From Rhipicephalus microplus (taxonomy: Eukaryota > Arthropoda > Arachnida > Ixodida > Ixodidae), in the NCBI RefSeq assembly GCF_043290135.1, contig NC_134701.1:65603502-65667501 (forward strand): a stretch of DNA of 64,000 nt, read 5' to 3'. The position numbers were made by a program, and so were the translations under genes. This document shows, piece by piece, positions 1 to 12,469 of this stretch. The notes under the pieces were generated by a model. It did not search any database and was not told where the DNA came from. It saw only the letters and a list, made by a program, of their open reading frames with translations. The number at the start of each line of letters is the position of its first letter. The stretch's first letter is position 1.

Positions 1-136
1 ATTGCTCGTGAAACAGGCGTAGATACCGTGATCGCTGTGCTGGCTTCGGTAGTCGAGGCGATCAGAGCAAGCTGCATGAAAAACAGGAGCGGATTTAACA
101 TGATGCTCGCTGGATGCCAGCCGACGTGCCCACTGA

Positions 137-316
137 GTATCTTGCCGGTACTTAGCTACGGAGCAGAAACCTGGAGACTTACAAAGAGGGTTCAGCTTAA
201 ATTGAGGACGACGCAGAGAGCAATGGAAAGAAAAATGGTAGGTGTAACCTTAAGAGACAAGAAGAGAGCAGAGTGGATTAGGGGACAAACGGGGGTTAAG
301 GATATCATAGTTGAAA
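137..316 (+). repeat. 180-bp direct duplicate of the RTE element's own 3' coding region
   Basis: This stretch reads identically, by eye, to 1194-1373 of the RTE copy that follows it (offset 1057 bases). It encodes the segment around LSYGAETW and WIRGQTGVKDI, normally far downstream of the RT core. At 317/318 it jumps directly into the 5' end of the retained RT domain. The copy is in direct orientation, so classical twin-priming inversion does not explain it. Template switching, a second truncated insertion or an assembly artefact are possible. Confidence 0.85.
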
Positions 317-317
317 A

Positions 318-1640
318 TACATAAGAAAGGAGATGACAAGGACTTGAATAATTACAGGCCCATCAGCTTGCTCTCTGCAGTATACAAGCTATTTACAGAG
401 GTAATTGCTAACAGAGTAAAGAAAACATTAAAATTCAATCAACCAAATGAACAAGCAGGATTTCGAACAGGCTACTCAACAATTGACCACATTCATACTA
501 TCAATCAGGTAATAGAGAAATGCTCAGAGTATAACCAACCACTATACATAGCCTTCATAGATTACGAGAAGGCATTTGATTCAGTAGAAATATCAGCTAT
601 CATGCAGACACTGCGGAATCAAGGCGTAGATGAAGTATATTTAAACATTCTGGAAGAAATCTACAGGGGATCAACTGCTACCATAGTGCTTCATAAAGAA
701 AGCAACAGAATACCAATCAGGAAAGGTGTAAGGCAGGGGGACACAATCTCCGCACTGCTATTTACCGCGTGCTTACAGGAGGTTTTCAGAAGCTTAGAAT
801 GGGAACAGTTAGGGATAAGAGTTAATGGAGAATCCCTTAGTAACCTGCGCTTCGCCGATGACATTGCATTGCTTAGTAACTGAGGGGATGAATTGCAACT
901 CATGATTATGGAGTTAGACAAGGAGAGCAGAAAGGTGGGTCTTAAAATTAATCTGCAGAAAACGAAAGTAATGTACAACAACCTCGGAAAGGAGCAGCGC
1001 TTCGAGATAGGTAACAGTGCACTTGAAGTTGTAAAAGACTATGTCTACTTAGGGCAGGTAATAACCGCTGAGCCTAACCACGAGATTGAAGTAACTAGAA
1101 AAATAAAAATGGGGTGGAGCACATTCGGCAAGCACTCTCAAATTATGACAGGTAGATTGCCACTATCCCTCAAGAGGAAGGTATATAACAGCTGTATCTT
1201 GCCGGTACTTAGCTACGGAGCAGAAACCTGGAGACTTACAAAGAGGGTTCAGCTTAAATTGAGGACGACGCAGAGAGCAATGGAAAGAAAAATGGTAGGT
1301 GTAACCTTAAGAGACAAGAAGAGAGCAGAGTGGATTAGGGGACAAACGGGGGTTAAGGATATCATAGTTGAAATAAAGAAGAGAAAATTGACATGGGCAG
1401 GGCATGTAGCGCGTAGACAGGATAACCGCTGGTCATTAAGGGTAACTAACTGGATTCCCAGAGAAGGGAAGCGGGTTAGGGGGAGACAGAAGGTTAGGTG
1501 GGCAGATGAGATCAAGGAGTTTGCGGGTATAAGCTGGCAGCGGCAAGCACAAAACCGGGTTAACTGGCGGAACATGGGAGAGGCATTTGTCCTGCAGTGG
1601 ACGTAGTCAGCCTGATGATGATGATGAGAGGTGATGACGG
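318..1640 (+). mobile_element. RTE-clade LINE, 5'-truncated copy 1 (reverse transcriptase and C-terminal domain)
   Basis: The reading frame from 311 to 1603 encodes the reverse transcriptase of an RTE-type non-LTR retrotransposon, the enzyme that copies its RNA at a nicked chromosomal target. Visible RT blocks in order are [44 protein letters not shown] (block A aspartate), GVRQGDTIS and FADDIALLS (catalytic aspartates). They are followed by the C-terminal signature LSYGAETW ... WAGHVARRQDNRWS ... RGRQKVRWADE ... FVLQWT. The frame is open except for one TGA at 881-883, just after LLSN; the second copy has TCG there. The endonuclease and RT N-terminus are absent. The 3' end is a short (TGA)n tail at about 1614-1630, as RTE elements end in short repeats. 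Close relatedness to 32338-33653 indicates recent activity. Confidence 0.93.
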
Positions 1641-2336
1641 TAGTAAATTTCGCCAGGAATATCCTTAATGTTGCTATCGCAAAAAAGTAGTACATTAGCG
1701 GCGGTGTTAGATGACATGAAAGCTGGCGACATCCTGCGTTACGGTACATCCGTCTTGCTGGCCACAAATTGATTCAGCGACATTGCGGTCCGCATATTGT
1801 GAATGCGACCTACACTTGCGTTGCTAATTGCTGTCACCGCTGGTCATTTACTGTGGTTGTGACTAGACCTGTGCGCTGGTACGAAGGTTGCCTGCGGTGG
1901 CGTGTCCACGACGGGGGGTCCAACAAATCGGCGGCGGCGCCGTACGGGAAGGAGGGGGAGGGGGGGAGTATGCTCAAGCATCAAGTGCTGATGGAGCAGG
2001 AAATAGTAACTTGTTCCAAGAATTTTGAAAAAAAAAAAACGTTTCTTCGAAGGAAGCAAGTAGTTGAATGACACCAGCACGTGTAAATGTTATTTAATAA
2101 AATATATTATTGTTCCATACGGGGAAACACGACTTTTTTTCTTTACCTGTTATACTCGAAATATTAACAATTCAAACAATCTTAGGAGCTGTTGGACCCA
2201 TTGCATATAAGGCTTAATGATATAGTGCCTATGAATTAGCCATACTTTATGATGATATATTCTCTAACAGTGCGAAATTACTACCTAGTAATCTTCTGAA
2301 TGGCATGTTTCAAGAGCACTTCAATAAAATTCATTC
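1641..2336. other. No recognised feature
   Basis: Unassigned sequence between two LINE fragments. It contains purine- and G-rich runs near 1930-1970 and an A-run near 2028. No frame here resembles a known protein. Confidence 0.6.
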
Positions 2337-3190
2337 TACAGTTGCGATCGCAACTGATGCTTCGAAGTGTAAAGAAAAGCCGGGGTGGGAATTTTTTCTA
2401 CACAACTAGACTCGTCATTTTCTGTTAGGCTTTCTGATTACACCCAAATAATTTTGGCTGAGGTTTTAGCTGTTATTTTAGGCCTACAAAAATTTTATTT
2501 ACCTATAACTTCTGTGCCTATAGTTACAGATTCATTGTCGTTGAGTTTGGCATCAACTGGTTTAACAGATTCGGATATTCTAAGATTATTGCGATTACTT
2601 GTTCCTCATTATCTGCGAAACCTGAGAATAATTTGGGTGCCGAGACACAAATAATTGTATTAAACGAAGTTGCAAACTCTCAGGCGAGAACTTCTTTGGC
2701 AGGTCTAGTTCTTTCTCTCTTTCCTGTTAAGGAGCTTGTTGCTGCAGCAATGTTCAGAAAGTATGCACTATCTGTGTTAATCCAAGTCTCAATTCATCAG
2801 CGAACTCTCTGCACCTACAGTACTCTTGGAGCAAAAAATAGTGCAAAGCAAGACGGGCTGAAGTAATAACCAAAATGCGGTGTAGAATTCAAAAATGAAT
2901 TTTCGCATGCATAGAGTGGCTTTGCTGATCTCTCTTCTTGCTCATATTGCAATGAAATTGAAACTATCGAACACTTCTTGTTGAGCTGCCAACGTTTTTT
3001 TTCACATATAAAACGTAGTATCGAAATTATATTGCAGCATTACGGTGCACTGGTTCCGTCAGCGGTTCTGACATCATTTGGGGCCTCTGCGTTGGGACAC
3101 TTGGACAGGAATATTTTCAAAGCAGTCGAAAATTTCAAATGTGACTCAAATTGATTTAGTAGGTTTAATAACTACTAACAATTCTTTATT
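2337..3190 (+). mobile_element. I-superfamily LINE fragment: RNase H domain and C-terminal zinc knuckle
   Basis: The plus strand encodes the 3' third of a non-LTR retrotransposon ORF2. ATDASK at about 2350 gives the first RNase H aspartate; after a frameshift near 2390 come AGVGIFST, ILAEVLAVILGLQK (glutamate) and VTDSLSLSL (second aspartate). IIWVPRHK then NEVANSQA, across another frameshift near 2650, gives the last block. RNase H removes the RNA strand during cDNA synthesis. A further frame around 2930-3160 carries CSYCNEIETIEHFLLSCQ, a C-x2-C...H-x4-C knuckle typical of the C-terminus of I, R1 and Jockey relatives. RT and endonuclease are missing. At least three frame changes and stops show it is dead. 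The clade within the I superfamily cannot be fixed by eye. Confidence 0.8.
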
Positions 3191-3397
3191 CAGCCATCCT
3201 AGTTGAGAGATCTTCAGCCCCTGGAGGGTTACAGAAATAGTGCAACTTAAAATTACAATCATTCTAATTAGCATTACATTAAAAATCATCTCAAAATATT
3301 GTAGCTTTTACTCAATAATAACCATAAGTCCAGTATGTATGATCCACCTAACTCATGGCTGATCCCCCATATGAGTAGGTGCTAATGATCTAAGGAT

Positions 3398-3457
3398 GAT
3401 CACCACCACCACCACCACCACCACCACCACCACCACCACCACCGCCGCCACCACCAC

Positions 3458-3501
<44 letters not shown>

Positions 3502-3545
3502 ACAACAACAACAACATCACCATTATCATCATCATCATTATCATC
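3398..3545. repeat. Compound trinucleotide microsatellite (ACC)n/(ATC)n/(AAC)n
   Basis: Runs of ACC, then ATC, then AAC, then interrupted ATC. It lies 200 bases past the end of the I-type fragment. Long poly-Thr, poly-Ile and poly-Met 'proteins' here are artefacts of the repeat. Confidence 0.95.
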
Positions 3546-3689
3546 AAATACTGTAGTTTCAGTTTTCGAGACTTAGCAGGTAAAAATACGATAGCTGAAC
3601 ACCGTCATTAGTTTATTTAGAATGAAGATGCCATTTCTTAATAGAAAATGTCTTGGCTACGGTATTTTTGCATTTACTAGACAACACTA

Positions 3690-4640
3690 TGTTTTACTCT
3701 TATTACAAAGCAAAAAAAGAGTAATCAGCTCATCTTGAACGTGAGTGTTTGAGATGATTTTACAGATAACGTAGTCGTCTGCATACAATTCAACTTTAAT
3801 TTGGGTGTGCTATATAGTCTCGGCTACGTCATTTATATAAATAATGAACAAAAGTCGCCCTAGAACTGAGCCTCAAAGCATCTCTGATTTGATCTGTACG
3901 CAAGATGACTTCGCATGGTAGAACGTACAAAACTTGGAGCGCAATCGCAAGTAATGAGCTATCCAATCAACGAGCTTTTTGTCGCAAAACATTTTTTCAA
4001 GAAAATAAGTTTTTGGCATGGCAAACCGTGCCCGAATCCTTAGATAGGCAATAGAAATGGCGTAAATCTGTGTTCGATCATTGAAAAAAGCAACAATGTT
4101 ATGCGTAAACTTAAGCAACTGTGTTCACAGCACAAAAGTCGTGCTGTTAATGGAAAAATATGTGTCGTGCCTTTAGGTATTCTACATAGCATTCCTTATT
4201 TATATGCTCCTAGAGTGTGAAGCTCGTATAGGAAGCGTAAATATTGACCTCCAATAGTGGTGGTAGTGGAGGAACTGTTGCAAAGATTTACTTTTTGAAA
4301 TATTAAGGTACCATAATTAGCACACCATACTGAGTAATACTTTGAAAATATACTTGGTGAATCATCTCGACCAGATTGTTTTGTAACTTCAAAAGTATTA
4401 TTAGGTTATGCACCTAAGAGGAGCTCAATTCAAGATTACGAAGAGCAGGTAGTTTCCTGCACCAGTAAAATGAAGGAGTGATGCCATTACCGGCAGAAAA
4501 ACAGATTTGAAATAACTAATAAAGACATTTGCTATAGTTCCGGATTTGAGGATGATTGGCCATCTGGAATAAACGTTGAGTGCATAGACGGTCCAGGACT
4601 GATAAACATCTAGAAGCTGGATGAACTTGTTGTTCATGAG
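3690..4640 (-). mobile_element. CR1-like LINE remnant, reverse transcriptase region
   Basis: Read on the minus strand, from high to low coordinates, there are degenerate RT blocks. They are a linker resembling ...ANVFISYFKSVF (about 4530), a QHDF box (about 4090), KKLVDWIAHYL (about 3970), GSVLGRLLFIIYINDV (about 3840-3870) and LYADDYVIC (about 3770-3790). GSVLGxLLFxIYIND and YADD are the block B and block C signatures of CR1/L2-type reverse transcriptases. Several in-frame stops, for example immediately before GSVLG, and frame changes mark it as an old pseudogene. The 3' end is lost near 3690. Upstream sequence to 5250 may hold the remains of its 5' half but I could not confirm an endonuclease. 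Confidence 0.78.
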
Positions 4641-4928
4641 TGTAGCGAAAGCATTTTTAAAGCAGTAGTTGTTAGCAGGGTTTCCACTGGTGGCTTCTTT
4701 TGGCCAAATTGGTGAATTCGAGAGGCTTGTGGCGGTCTCAATTCATGAGCAGTGACATGGCAAACTTATGGCAGTTGTTAGCTTGGCACTTGACTGAGTT
4801 AAGCATTCTGTACTGAGTGTCTTCGAAACAAATGCGCAAGAACATGTCTTCAACTTATTCGTAGCTTAAGACCCTCCAGTAGAAAGCACACTAACGCGCA
4901 ATTCAGTACGTTCATCTTGTTTGTCGAT

Positions 4929-5246
4929 TCACCTAACCTTGAGACACTGACGTGATGAGTCCGCCACACACCTCCCAGCAAAATTTACATCAATGGAGTG
5001 CTTAACGTAGTGCAAGTTTTTAGCATGGTAGAAATAGTTGAACAACTTTTTCAGTGCTTTAGGAGAGTTAAGCTTCTTTAAAGTTGCTTTTCTCAAGTGG
5101 CTGATGACAGTTGGGCCATGTGTTCCAACCACAGCTCCAACCATCCTGAATAGCTTGTCGACTGCTTTACTACTGCAGTACTCCCTGAGTTGGTATGTAG
5201 AGTGTACATTTGTTAACATGCTTTTCGGGCCGACCAAGAAGTCCAT
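4929..5246 (-). pseudogene. Unidentified 105-codon open frame, possibly transposon-derived
   Basis: An uninterrupted frame rich in Lys, Leu and Ser (for example KATLKKLNSPKALKKLF) with no domain I recognise. It lies just upstream, on the same strand, of the CR1-like RT remnant, so it could be a degenerate part of that element or an unrelated mobile-element protein. No promoter or splice evidence was seen. Chance occurrence cannot be excluded at this length. Confidence 0.2.
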
Positions 5247-5249
5247 TTT

Positions 5250-8200
5250 CTCGGACAGCCTTCAAAAACTGCATTGAGGCGATTGTGTAGCGTAAGCATG
5301 CCTACACAGAAAGGGGGATGAGGACGTTGCTGTGATTACGTAGTCCTTCCAAATTTATTTCTGTTGTTTTGCAATAAGGTTGCTCGATTCTCGGACACAT
5401 CACTTGGCTGAAATGTGATTGTCTAAAACTGCGCGAAGGTTACGCACACCGTTCCTCTCTTTTTGAAGAGACTGTTTTGCCCTGTATTCAATACAACTGA
5501 AACCATGACAATTTTTCGTTAGGCGCTAACCTTCAGGAACACTGCTGGTGCTTCAATGCCAAAGAGCTTCTTATATATACACTAGAGGGAACTCGGGCGC
5601 TATTGTCTATGGAAGGTGAAATGCATGGCGCTTCAGCGAGCATGGGAATTATACGTATGACCTTTATTTACCAAGTCTTTGTACTTTACGTCCATTCTGG
5701 CTTCCCTTGGCTTGACACGGCTTTGTCGCGAAACAACAATCGGCAAATATCCGGCATTTATGCTTCACCACATTCACCTTTTAGAATAATCATTTCAAGT
5801 CAGCTCACGAAGCTTGTTCTTTCATTCGAAACAATACCAAAATATAGCAAATAACGAAAGCACAAGTGCAATTTGCCACCCACAAGCATGAACACTAGGC
5901 AAATTGATGCCACAACCAAACTTATCATGGTCACTGAACGATCGCAGTGCCAAAGTCCCCTCTAGTTAATTTTAGGAAACTCTATGATTCATGCCATTTT
6001 CCAGTGGTCCCATGGTGTAGAGGGGTGATTCGACTTGGATTGAAATGGGAGAATAATGCTTCTGTTCAACTGGAGGCTGTACATAACTAGTAATTTATTA
6101 CTGTAGGGCCGCAACGTGTATTGAGTGGCGACTTTTGGCGAACTTTGAAGCCAAAAAAAATGAAGAACATTGGTGACTTTTAGCTCATCGTTTGACTAAT
6201 GCGCCTGAAAAGTCAGTGGCAACACTGGTTATTAGCCTCCTAAATTAAGCTTCTATTTACTTTTCAATGCATCACCTCACGAAGCATTGTCAATAAATTT
6301 AGAATGACAATTTTTACGTAAGCGCTTTATGTGACGAGCGAGGTGGATTATATTTCAATGGTAGCAAGGGTGAATTGGGTTTTATTTATTATAGTTTTTG
6401 GCACATACTTTGATAGGCATTATCACAGAATTTAAGAAAGAGTGCATCTAAACTGCAAAATTTGCTACAACATTCACTTCAAAAGATGACGATAAAACGT
6501 TCAGTATGAAAGTTTCATCAGCTTTAAGAAAGATAAAAAAGTTAGGATTTGAGGTCTGCGTAGAGAACACGCTAAGTTCGAGGCGACTTGAAGAGTATTA
6601 TGGCCAGAGAACCTCTCGACAGCTTAAAAATTTTCGACTTGCGATGGGAGCTCGCAGCCCCATAACTAACTTACGCTGCAGCTATATTTCATGTGATTTC
6701 GCGAAATTTAAAAATGCTAGTGTATGAGAATACGGCTACTCTGGGAAAAAGCAGGGTTTCTACAGTGATATCAAAGTGTGTAGAAGGAATAACGAGCCAT
6801 TCGCCTATTCCTGCGGAAAGAACGAACACGCTAGCGCGTGCTAGCACTCCTGACCATGCTCTCATATTCAATGTTCACAATTGCGGATCAAGGAGAATTA
6901 AAAAAAATGCAGGAGTGGAAATGACTGCCCAGGGGTGAAGCCGTTCTCTGGCAAGATGGCGACTGTTGCGGCCATCTTACTAGGCGCATGATACTGTATC
7001 ACCGTTCAGTGACTAAGAACGAAGCGTTTTCCTTCCATGCCCGACGAGTAAATGTGGGAACGTTTTCGGGTCACGCAGTGCTACAAGCGCGTCTTAGTGT
7101 TAATAGTTTTCTTTAGTGAGCCTCTAATAGTCGGCAAAGTTCTTTAGAGGTTAAGTCACCCATACTCGATTCTGTGTGTTATTTCATCAGAAACAACTAT
7201 TTTTAATATAGAACTAACGTAGCATTTAAATCAACATATCAAAGCCACTTGATCTTCAAGTGGGCACTAGCAGAAAAGAGCATGTTTCTACCATCTTGGC
7301 ACAAACAAAAGCTGGCTTCAACTCTGCTGGCAATGCATTGTGGGAGCTTCCACTCAAGCAACTTTTCTTGAATCACCCTTGTTGCGGATCGAGCCACACA
7401 ACCTCTTACTTGAGTATCCCTTCATACTACTTTTTTCAGCAAAAGACTGACAGCGCTTCCTTTCAGGTTGAGGAAAAATTGACAGTAGACATCGCACGCA
7501 CCATCTGTGCGATAGAGATGGGCTGTCTGTTTCAACTATGCTTTAGCTGTGTTCTTCGCTTTAGCAATCGTGAGATTTTCCCCACAGGAGCAGAACAGCG
7601 GGCGTACAAATGTATTTTATTTGGGCTTTATAACCTCAACATGACATGGGGGATGAAAGCCTACAGTGGCTGCCGATATAACTTTTCTTGCAATCACAAA
7701 ATACAAAACCGTTGAAGCAGGCTGACCTTTGTTAAAGAGAGCTGCGTTATTTTCGCTTCGAAGAATTCATCCGTGGGAATGAATATTTCGAAGCCTTTTC
7801 CTTTGGTTTATGCTCCATTATACTGCACTAAACTCTCTTAACAATGATTTTTACAGGCTCTTCGACATTTATGTCTTATAAAGCACGTGTGCAATACGAG
7901 TGGTATGCGTTGAAACTATAACGCTTTATAACTTTTCGGCTACACTTTTCTTAACTACACTTGTGCCATCGAAAACACAAAATGGAGCGAAATCAGAACT
8001 TCATCGCGCATAATAATCCTGTGAGATGTGAGTAAGAACAGGGGTTTAGGGTGACGACTGCATATAAAATCAGGGTAGAAAACTAACTACAACTAATATT
8101 TTTCGTATATAGTCTATTTTACAGTATGTGCCTTACTCATGTCACCTGAATCATGCTTCGGGTGTCCCTATCGACAAAATACCTAGAAACGCCAAGATAG

Positions 8201-9150
8201 AACAACACGTTCGATTGTGTATCTTCCCAAGCTGTTTTACAGTCCTTATATAGACAAGGAATCAATACAAAAAACTGGAGAGCAGTCAAAACACCGCAAA
8301 TGCCACTCTCAGAATATTTATACTGCAGATAATAAGGCAGAGTGATGTATTTTATGCGCAAAGTTTTCACTAGGTTAAAGATTAGACAAACGGTGGCGTG
8401 CCAGAAGTTATAGTGCTATGGCGGTAGTGACGTGGCCTCTCTCAAAACCTCGGCGCACAGCTCTGGTTGGGACTGAGTTTCGAGTTAAAATCGCCTAACG
8501 ACGAAGGAGATGTCACCAAAGGTCGTGTTTTTCCTTCGAATATAGCCAAACATGTCGTGACAGTACATATTTGTTGCGTGCGTAGTGGTAAAAAGTGTTT
8601 TCGCATAAAGGCAAAACATTGAATGCGATAGCAACATATTCGAATGTTTCACGAAGCAAGGCTAGCATTTCTAGGAGCAATATAAATTGCAGTAAACGTA
8701 CGCTTGGTAAGTAAACAAAATTTCTGTAGCCCGGCCGCAGTAGATGACTACAACAAAGCTCTTGCGTAATGAGGGCGTTGATACATGAAGTGAGGCTGGG
8801 AGTCGACTCATTTAGATCCGATCTTACGTAACTCTGCAAAACGCAGGTGTTTGAGAACAAGGGTGCTCCAGGTGCAATTTTGGCACCACTTTTATGTGTT
8901 GAGAGCGCAGCCCGTTGAAGACAGGTACCTAGGTTCAGCGCTGCCATGTTAAAGTGATTATTAGTTTGTTACGGACTGTTGCTTGTGTTTTGCAAATATG
9001 AAGGTGTGTTTTTTTGGTTGCTTCTCGGTTGTTACTCCCGTGTTGATGTTCTATATGATTAGGCTTGTTTCATACCTTGTTTTTTTTGATGCGCAGACGC
9101 CTTTGGTTTTCTCCGTGACCGGGTCGAATGCTTGATATATGTGCGTGTGT
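5250..9150. other. No recognised feature
   Basis: About 3.9 kb of AT-leaning sequence. The two longest frames (7260-7715 plus and 8513-8947 minus) have compositions rich in Cys, Ser, Leu and Phe with no conserved blocks, and are taken as chance. Confidence 0.5.
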
Positions 9151-9276
9151 CTTTCAATAATGTTTAGATGCGGGTCCAGCACGATGTCGTCTCTTCCTCT
9201 GTCGTTGTCTATATTTTTGCGCTGTTTTAAAGTTTTAAGTACAAGTCAGTCAGAATACATGTTTACGAAAAAAAAG

Positions 9277-10085
9277 TTATTTAAGGTGCATAATGTAATC
9301 TGTCAGTGCAGTTTTGAATGATGATGCGTCTTCAAAGCAAGAGATGAAGGAGGGAAGGCGCTTCCACTCAGCACTGGTTTTGGCAGAAAAGAGTCGGAAA
9401 AAAAAATCAGTGCGACACAGGGGAGTGAAAACTCTATGCTCATGATCAAGACGTGATGATATGTATGACGGTTGTGATATGAGCTTCTGTTTAATTGAAT
9501 TGTTCAAGTAAAGACTTTTTTGTACAAGGAATAGATAAGAATTTTTTCTTTTAGGCTTCAAATTAAGTAGTTCAAGATCTGATTTCAATAATAAAATGCT
9601 AGTTGTACGGGAATTGTTTGACATAATAAAACGTGCTTATCGATTTTGAATGGACTCAATATTGGTTTTCAAAGTCTTTAAACCGGGGTCCCAAGGTCTA
9701 ATAATTGCTTTGTGAAGTAGCAATTTTAAACGGCGTGGGGCATTACAAAAGTTTCTGCATATGTACCTGAGCGATTTATTGGCATTTTTAGTGAATTATT
9801 TAATGTGTGTATGCCAAGAAATGGTATTCGTTATGTGAATGCCAAGATACTTATAGGAGGTTACGTAATCAAGGTTGATAATTTTTATAGCATAGCTGAG
9901 AGAAATGGATGCATCAGAGCGACGTGAAACAGTCATAGTCTTGCATTTCGTGGGAATAAATAACATTAGTCATTGTGACCACCACTTTGATATGTTATCT
10001 AAATCAAACTGAAAAATGAGGTTACCATGCAGACTAGTTCTTTCACGGTACACGACACAATCATCAGCGAAAAGTTTGAAAGTTT
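9277..10085 (-). mobile_element. CR1-like LINE remnant, RT palm/thumb to C-terminus
   Basis: Minus-strand translation starts abruptly at FKLFADDCVVYRE (about 10050-10085, the YADD-type catalytic box). It continues LDNISKWWSQ, PTKCKTMTVSRR, SYKYLGIHIT, NKSLRYICRN and LLHKAIIRP. There is then a gap where the conserved LEYxxxVW is missing and WDPGL follows directly. The C-terminus FSAKTSAEWKRLPSF stops at 9277. This is the classic CR1/L2 order after the RT catalytic site. It carries stops after SQ, after IK and after QNR, and is truncated at its 5' end. It is a different copy from 3690-4640 and from 37430-39571, since all three hold overlapping RT sequence that differs. Confidence 0.83.
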
Positions 10086-10089
10086 ACCC

Positions 10090-12450
10090 AAAAAGGGTTT
10101 ACAAATACCCTGAAAGGCCGCTATTTCAGCGTTTGCTGTGGCTGTGGTGCACGTTCCAAGGCTGCCTGACATTTTTTTTTAATTTAGGAGCTGGAGAGTT
10201 TGTGTGCGAGTGTAGAGTCCAACTAAGTTAGATGTGGAAATTCGTGGATGTGCTGATTACGCATGATTAGGCGTTTTCATGGTTTCGCACATGTATACTG
10301 CAAGGAACCCACTTCTGCAGCTGTAGCATGTGGAATAATGGCCACCTATTCGTGTATGTGGAATACTTCGAAGTCCTCCCCTCCAGTCTGTGCAAGCACG
10401 CCTTCTCACGTCAGTGCTTGAGTCCGCCGCCTATTGCAATCAGGGACCAATGAGTGAAACCGCTGTTAGTACATATTACAATATTTATGCCATAAGAAGT
10501 TTTTGCTAATAAAAACAAAAAGGCATGACAACGCCCCCTTCTGTGATGTTACTTCAGGTGACGCCCCCTCCCCTAAAATGCGTGTCTAATCTGCCCCTTA
10601 CTCTTCCCTCTTTGGCATCATAAAATGAACATGTCAGTACGTCTGGAAGTTCTCGGGCTAAGGCGAAGAAAGAAATGCTATTTTTAAAATATCAAGGGCC
10701 CTTTGCGACCGTTTGCCGATAAATAATGACATGCGTTGATGCAGCAGGCTACCATCATTCAACACACTGACTTCTGCATTGTTACAGTTCTGTCCATACA
10801 AGTTTCACCGACTAGCTGAAAGGACTTGCATAGTTCTGTGGTCGTCGGAGCACATATTCACGTGACACTGCTAGTACATACCAGACCTACTACGTCGTTG
10901 ATGACGAAGAAAGCCTTCACCATAATTTTTGCTTCGGTGCCTTGCATCTACGCACGTCGGCTCACCTGCAGGGTTTCTTCAAGCATCACGTCCCGATTCC
11001 GGCCCGTTTGCAGACAGATGTGCAACACAGAGGAAAGCAAGCTCACGTCACACGAACTACTTGACTGCGCACGGTACTTCGCTGATGCGGCACTATGCAA
11101 CCCAACAATTGCAACTGCAGATTGACAGCGCGACATTAATGTGTCCTCATGCTACAATCGCAGCTTCTTGCAGGTGTACCTCTACGGTTTGAGAACCTAA
11201 CTAGTGGGGAATTTGGAAGTACCAAGGACTACATCCACCGAGGTGACAGGCAGCAGCATATCGCACCAATGTCTGCCAAGGTACGTTGGTGGCCTTGGGC
11301 ACTGCGGCAACCGTTCACCAGCGAGTCATGTTCGCTCGAGAAAAAGGACGTCATCGCCGACGGCTGCATTCAAGGTTAGACATTAGCAACCACGTGTTAC
11401 CTGCTTTGGCCATTCGCGATGGGCCTGCTGCTATCCAGTCAGACGGGCCACATTTAGTGCCCAGAGCACCTCTCGACCAACTGAAGTGCAGATTAAAATT
11501 GTCCGTTACCGGGAGTCATTCATCTGTACCTCCGGAGGAAAGTTCCAGGTATTCCTCCGGGCTGATATAGTTTTCATTTCCGTGTTTTCATGTTAATTCT
11601 CCCAGGGATAGACGATGTTGACACTCTGCACGCCCTAGGGATGTGTAGGCACATCAGTACATTCAGGTGTTTCTTATTTTCCACTGGATTGTGGTATGGC
11701 CATACCACACGTGTTTTTCTAACGCACCCGGTGTTGTGATGAAGGTCAAGTCACTCGTGTCTTACACTGTCTTTTCCTCTCATTCTTTATATGGACGCTG
11801 TAGTAAATGCAGAAGTACAGTGTGCTGTCAGCCTAGCTGCAGCCTGGTTCACTGACAATAGCATAAGCGCCCTCTCGTCGCTCGGCTTTCCGCTGGCGTG
11901 CCTCCGGGGTTCGCGTAATCCTGCCGCGCACAACAGGCTCACTGGTGAACATCATTATTATGCTCAGCCATACTTACCTCTGACTAAGGAGGTGGTGTGT
12001 ATCTCGGATACTGGGGTGACAGATGATTTCGTTATAAGATTTATGTACTGATCTACAAAGGCAGCCGCATTGAACGAGCGAGACGTAGCCACTGAGATGT
12101 CGCACCACAGTGAGCCTTATACAGACAGTTGAAAAACGAGTTGTAGACGCAGCAAACGGAGGTAGTCACGGAGCACTCACAGTCTTCTATTTGCACCTCT
12201 GTTATACTTTCCCATTCCGTGGGAAATGAACTGCTGAGTAAAGGAATGCGTGAAAATGCGTAAATAATTTGTTTTCGGTAACCTTGCTGTTCCTGATACT
12301 GGCTAACTCCGATATGTCAACCACACGGCGAAGTTAACGAACGTCGTATTTGAAAAAGCTTGTGTTATCAAGTAGTCATGATGTCAATTAAGGCCAAAGT
12401 GGTCGTGTCAAAAAAAGGAACACTTTACTTGACTGAACTTGTGGCCAGGA
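10090..12450. other. No recognised feature
   Basis: Several open frames of 60-100 codons occur at 10.8-12.0 kb, but none shows a conserved block on either strand. Part of 11.6-12.4 kb could hold the degraded C-terminus of the gypsy polyprotein whose integrase lies at 12470-13190, but no motif supports that. Confidence 0.4.
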
Positions 12451-12469
12451 AACTGATTACAGTGACGCA

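Noticed and set aside
7260..7715. 151-codon open frame on the plus strand
   Set aside because: Composition is rich in Cys, Ser and Phe and shows no conserved block or TE motif; length is within chance for 64 kb in six frames.
8513..8947. 144-codon open frame on the minus strand
   Set aside because: Leu/Ser/Cys-rich, no recognisable domain, no supporting context.
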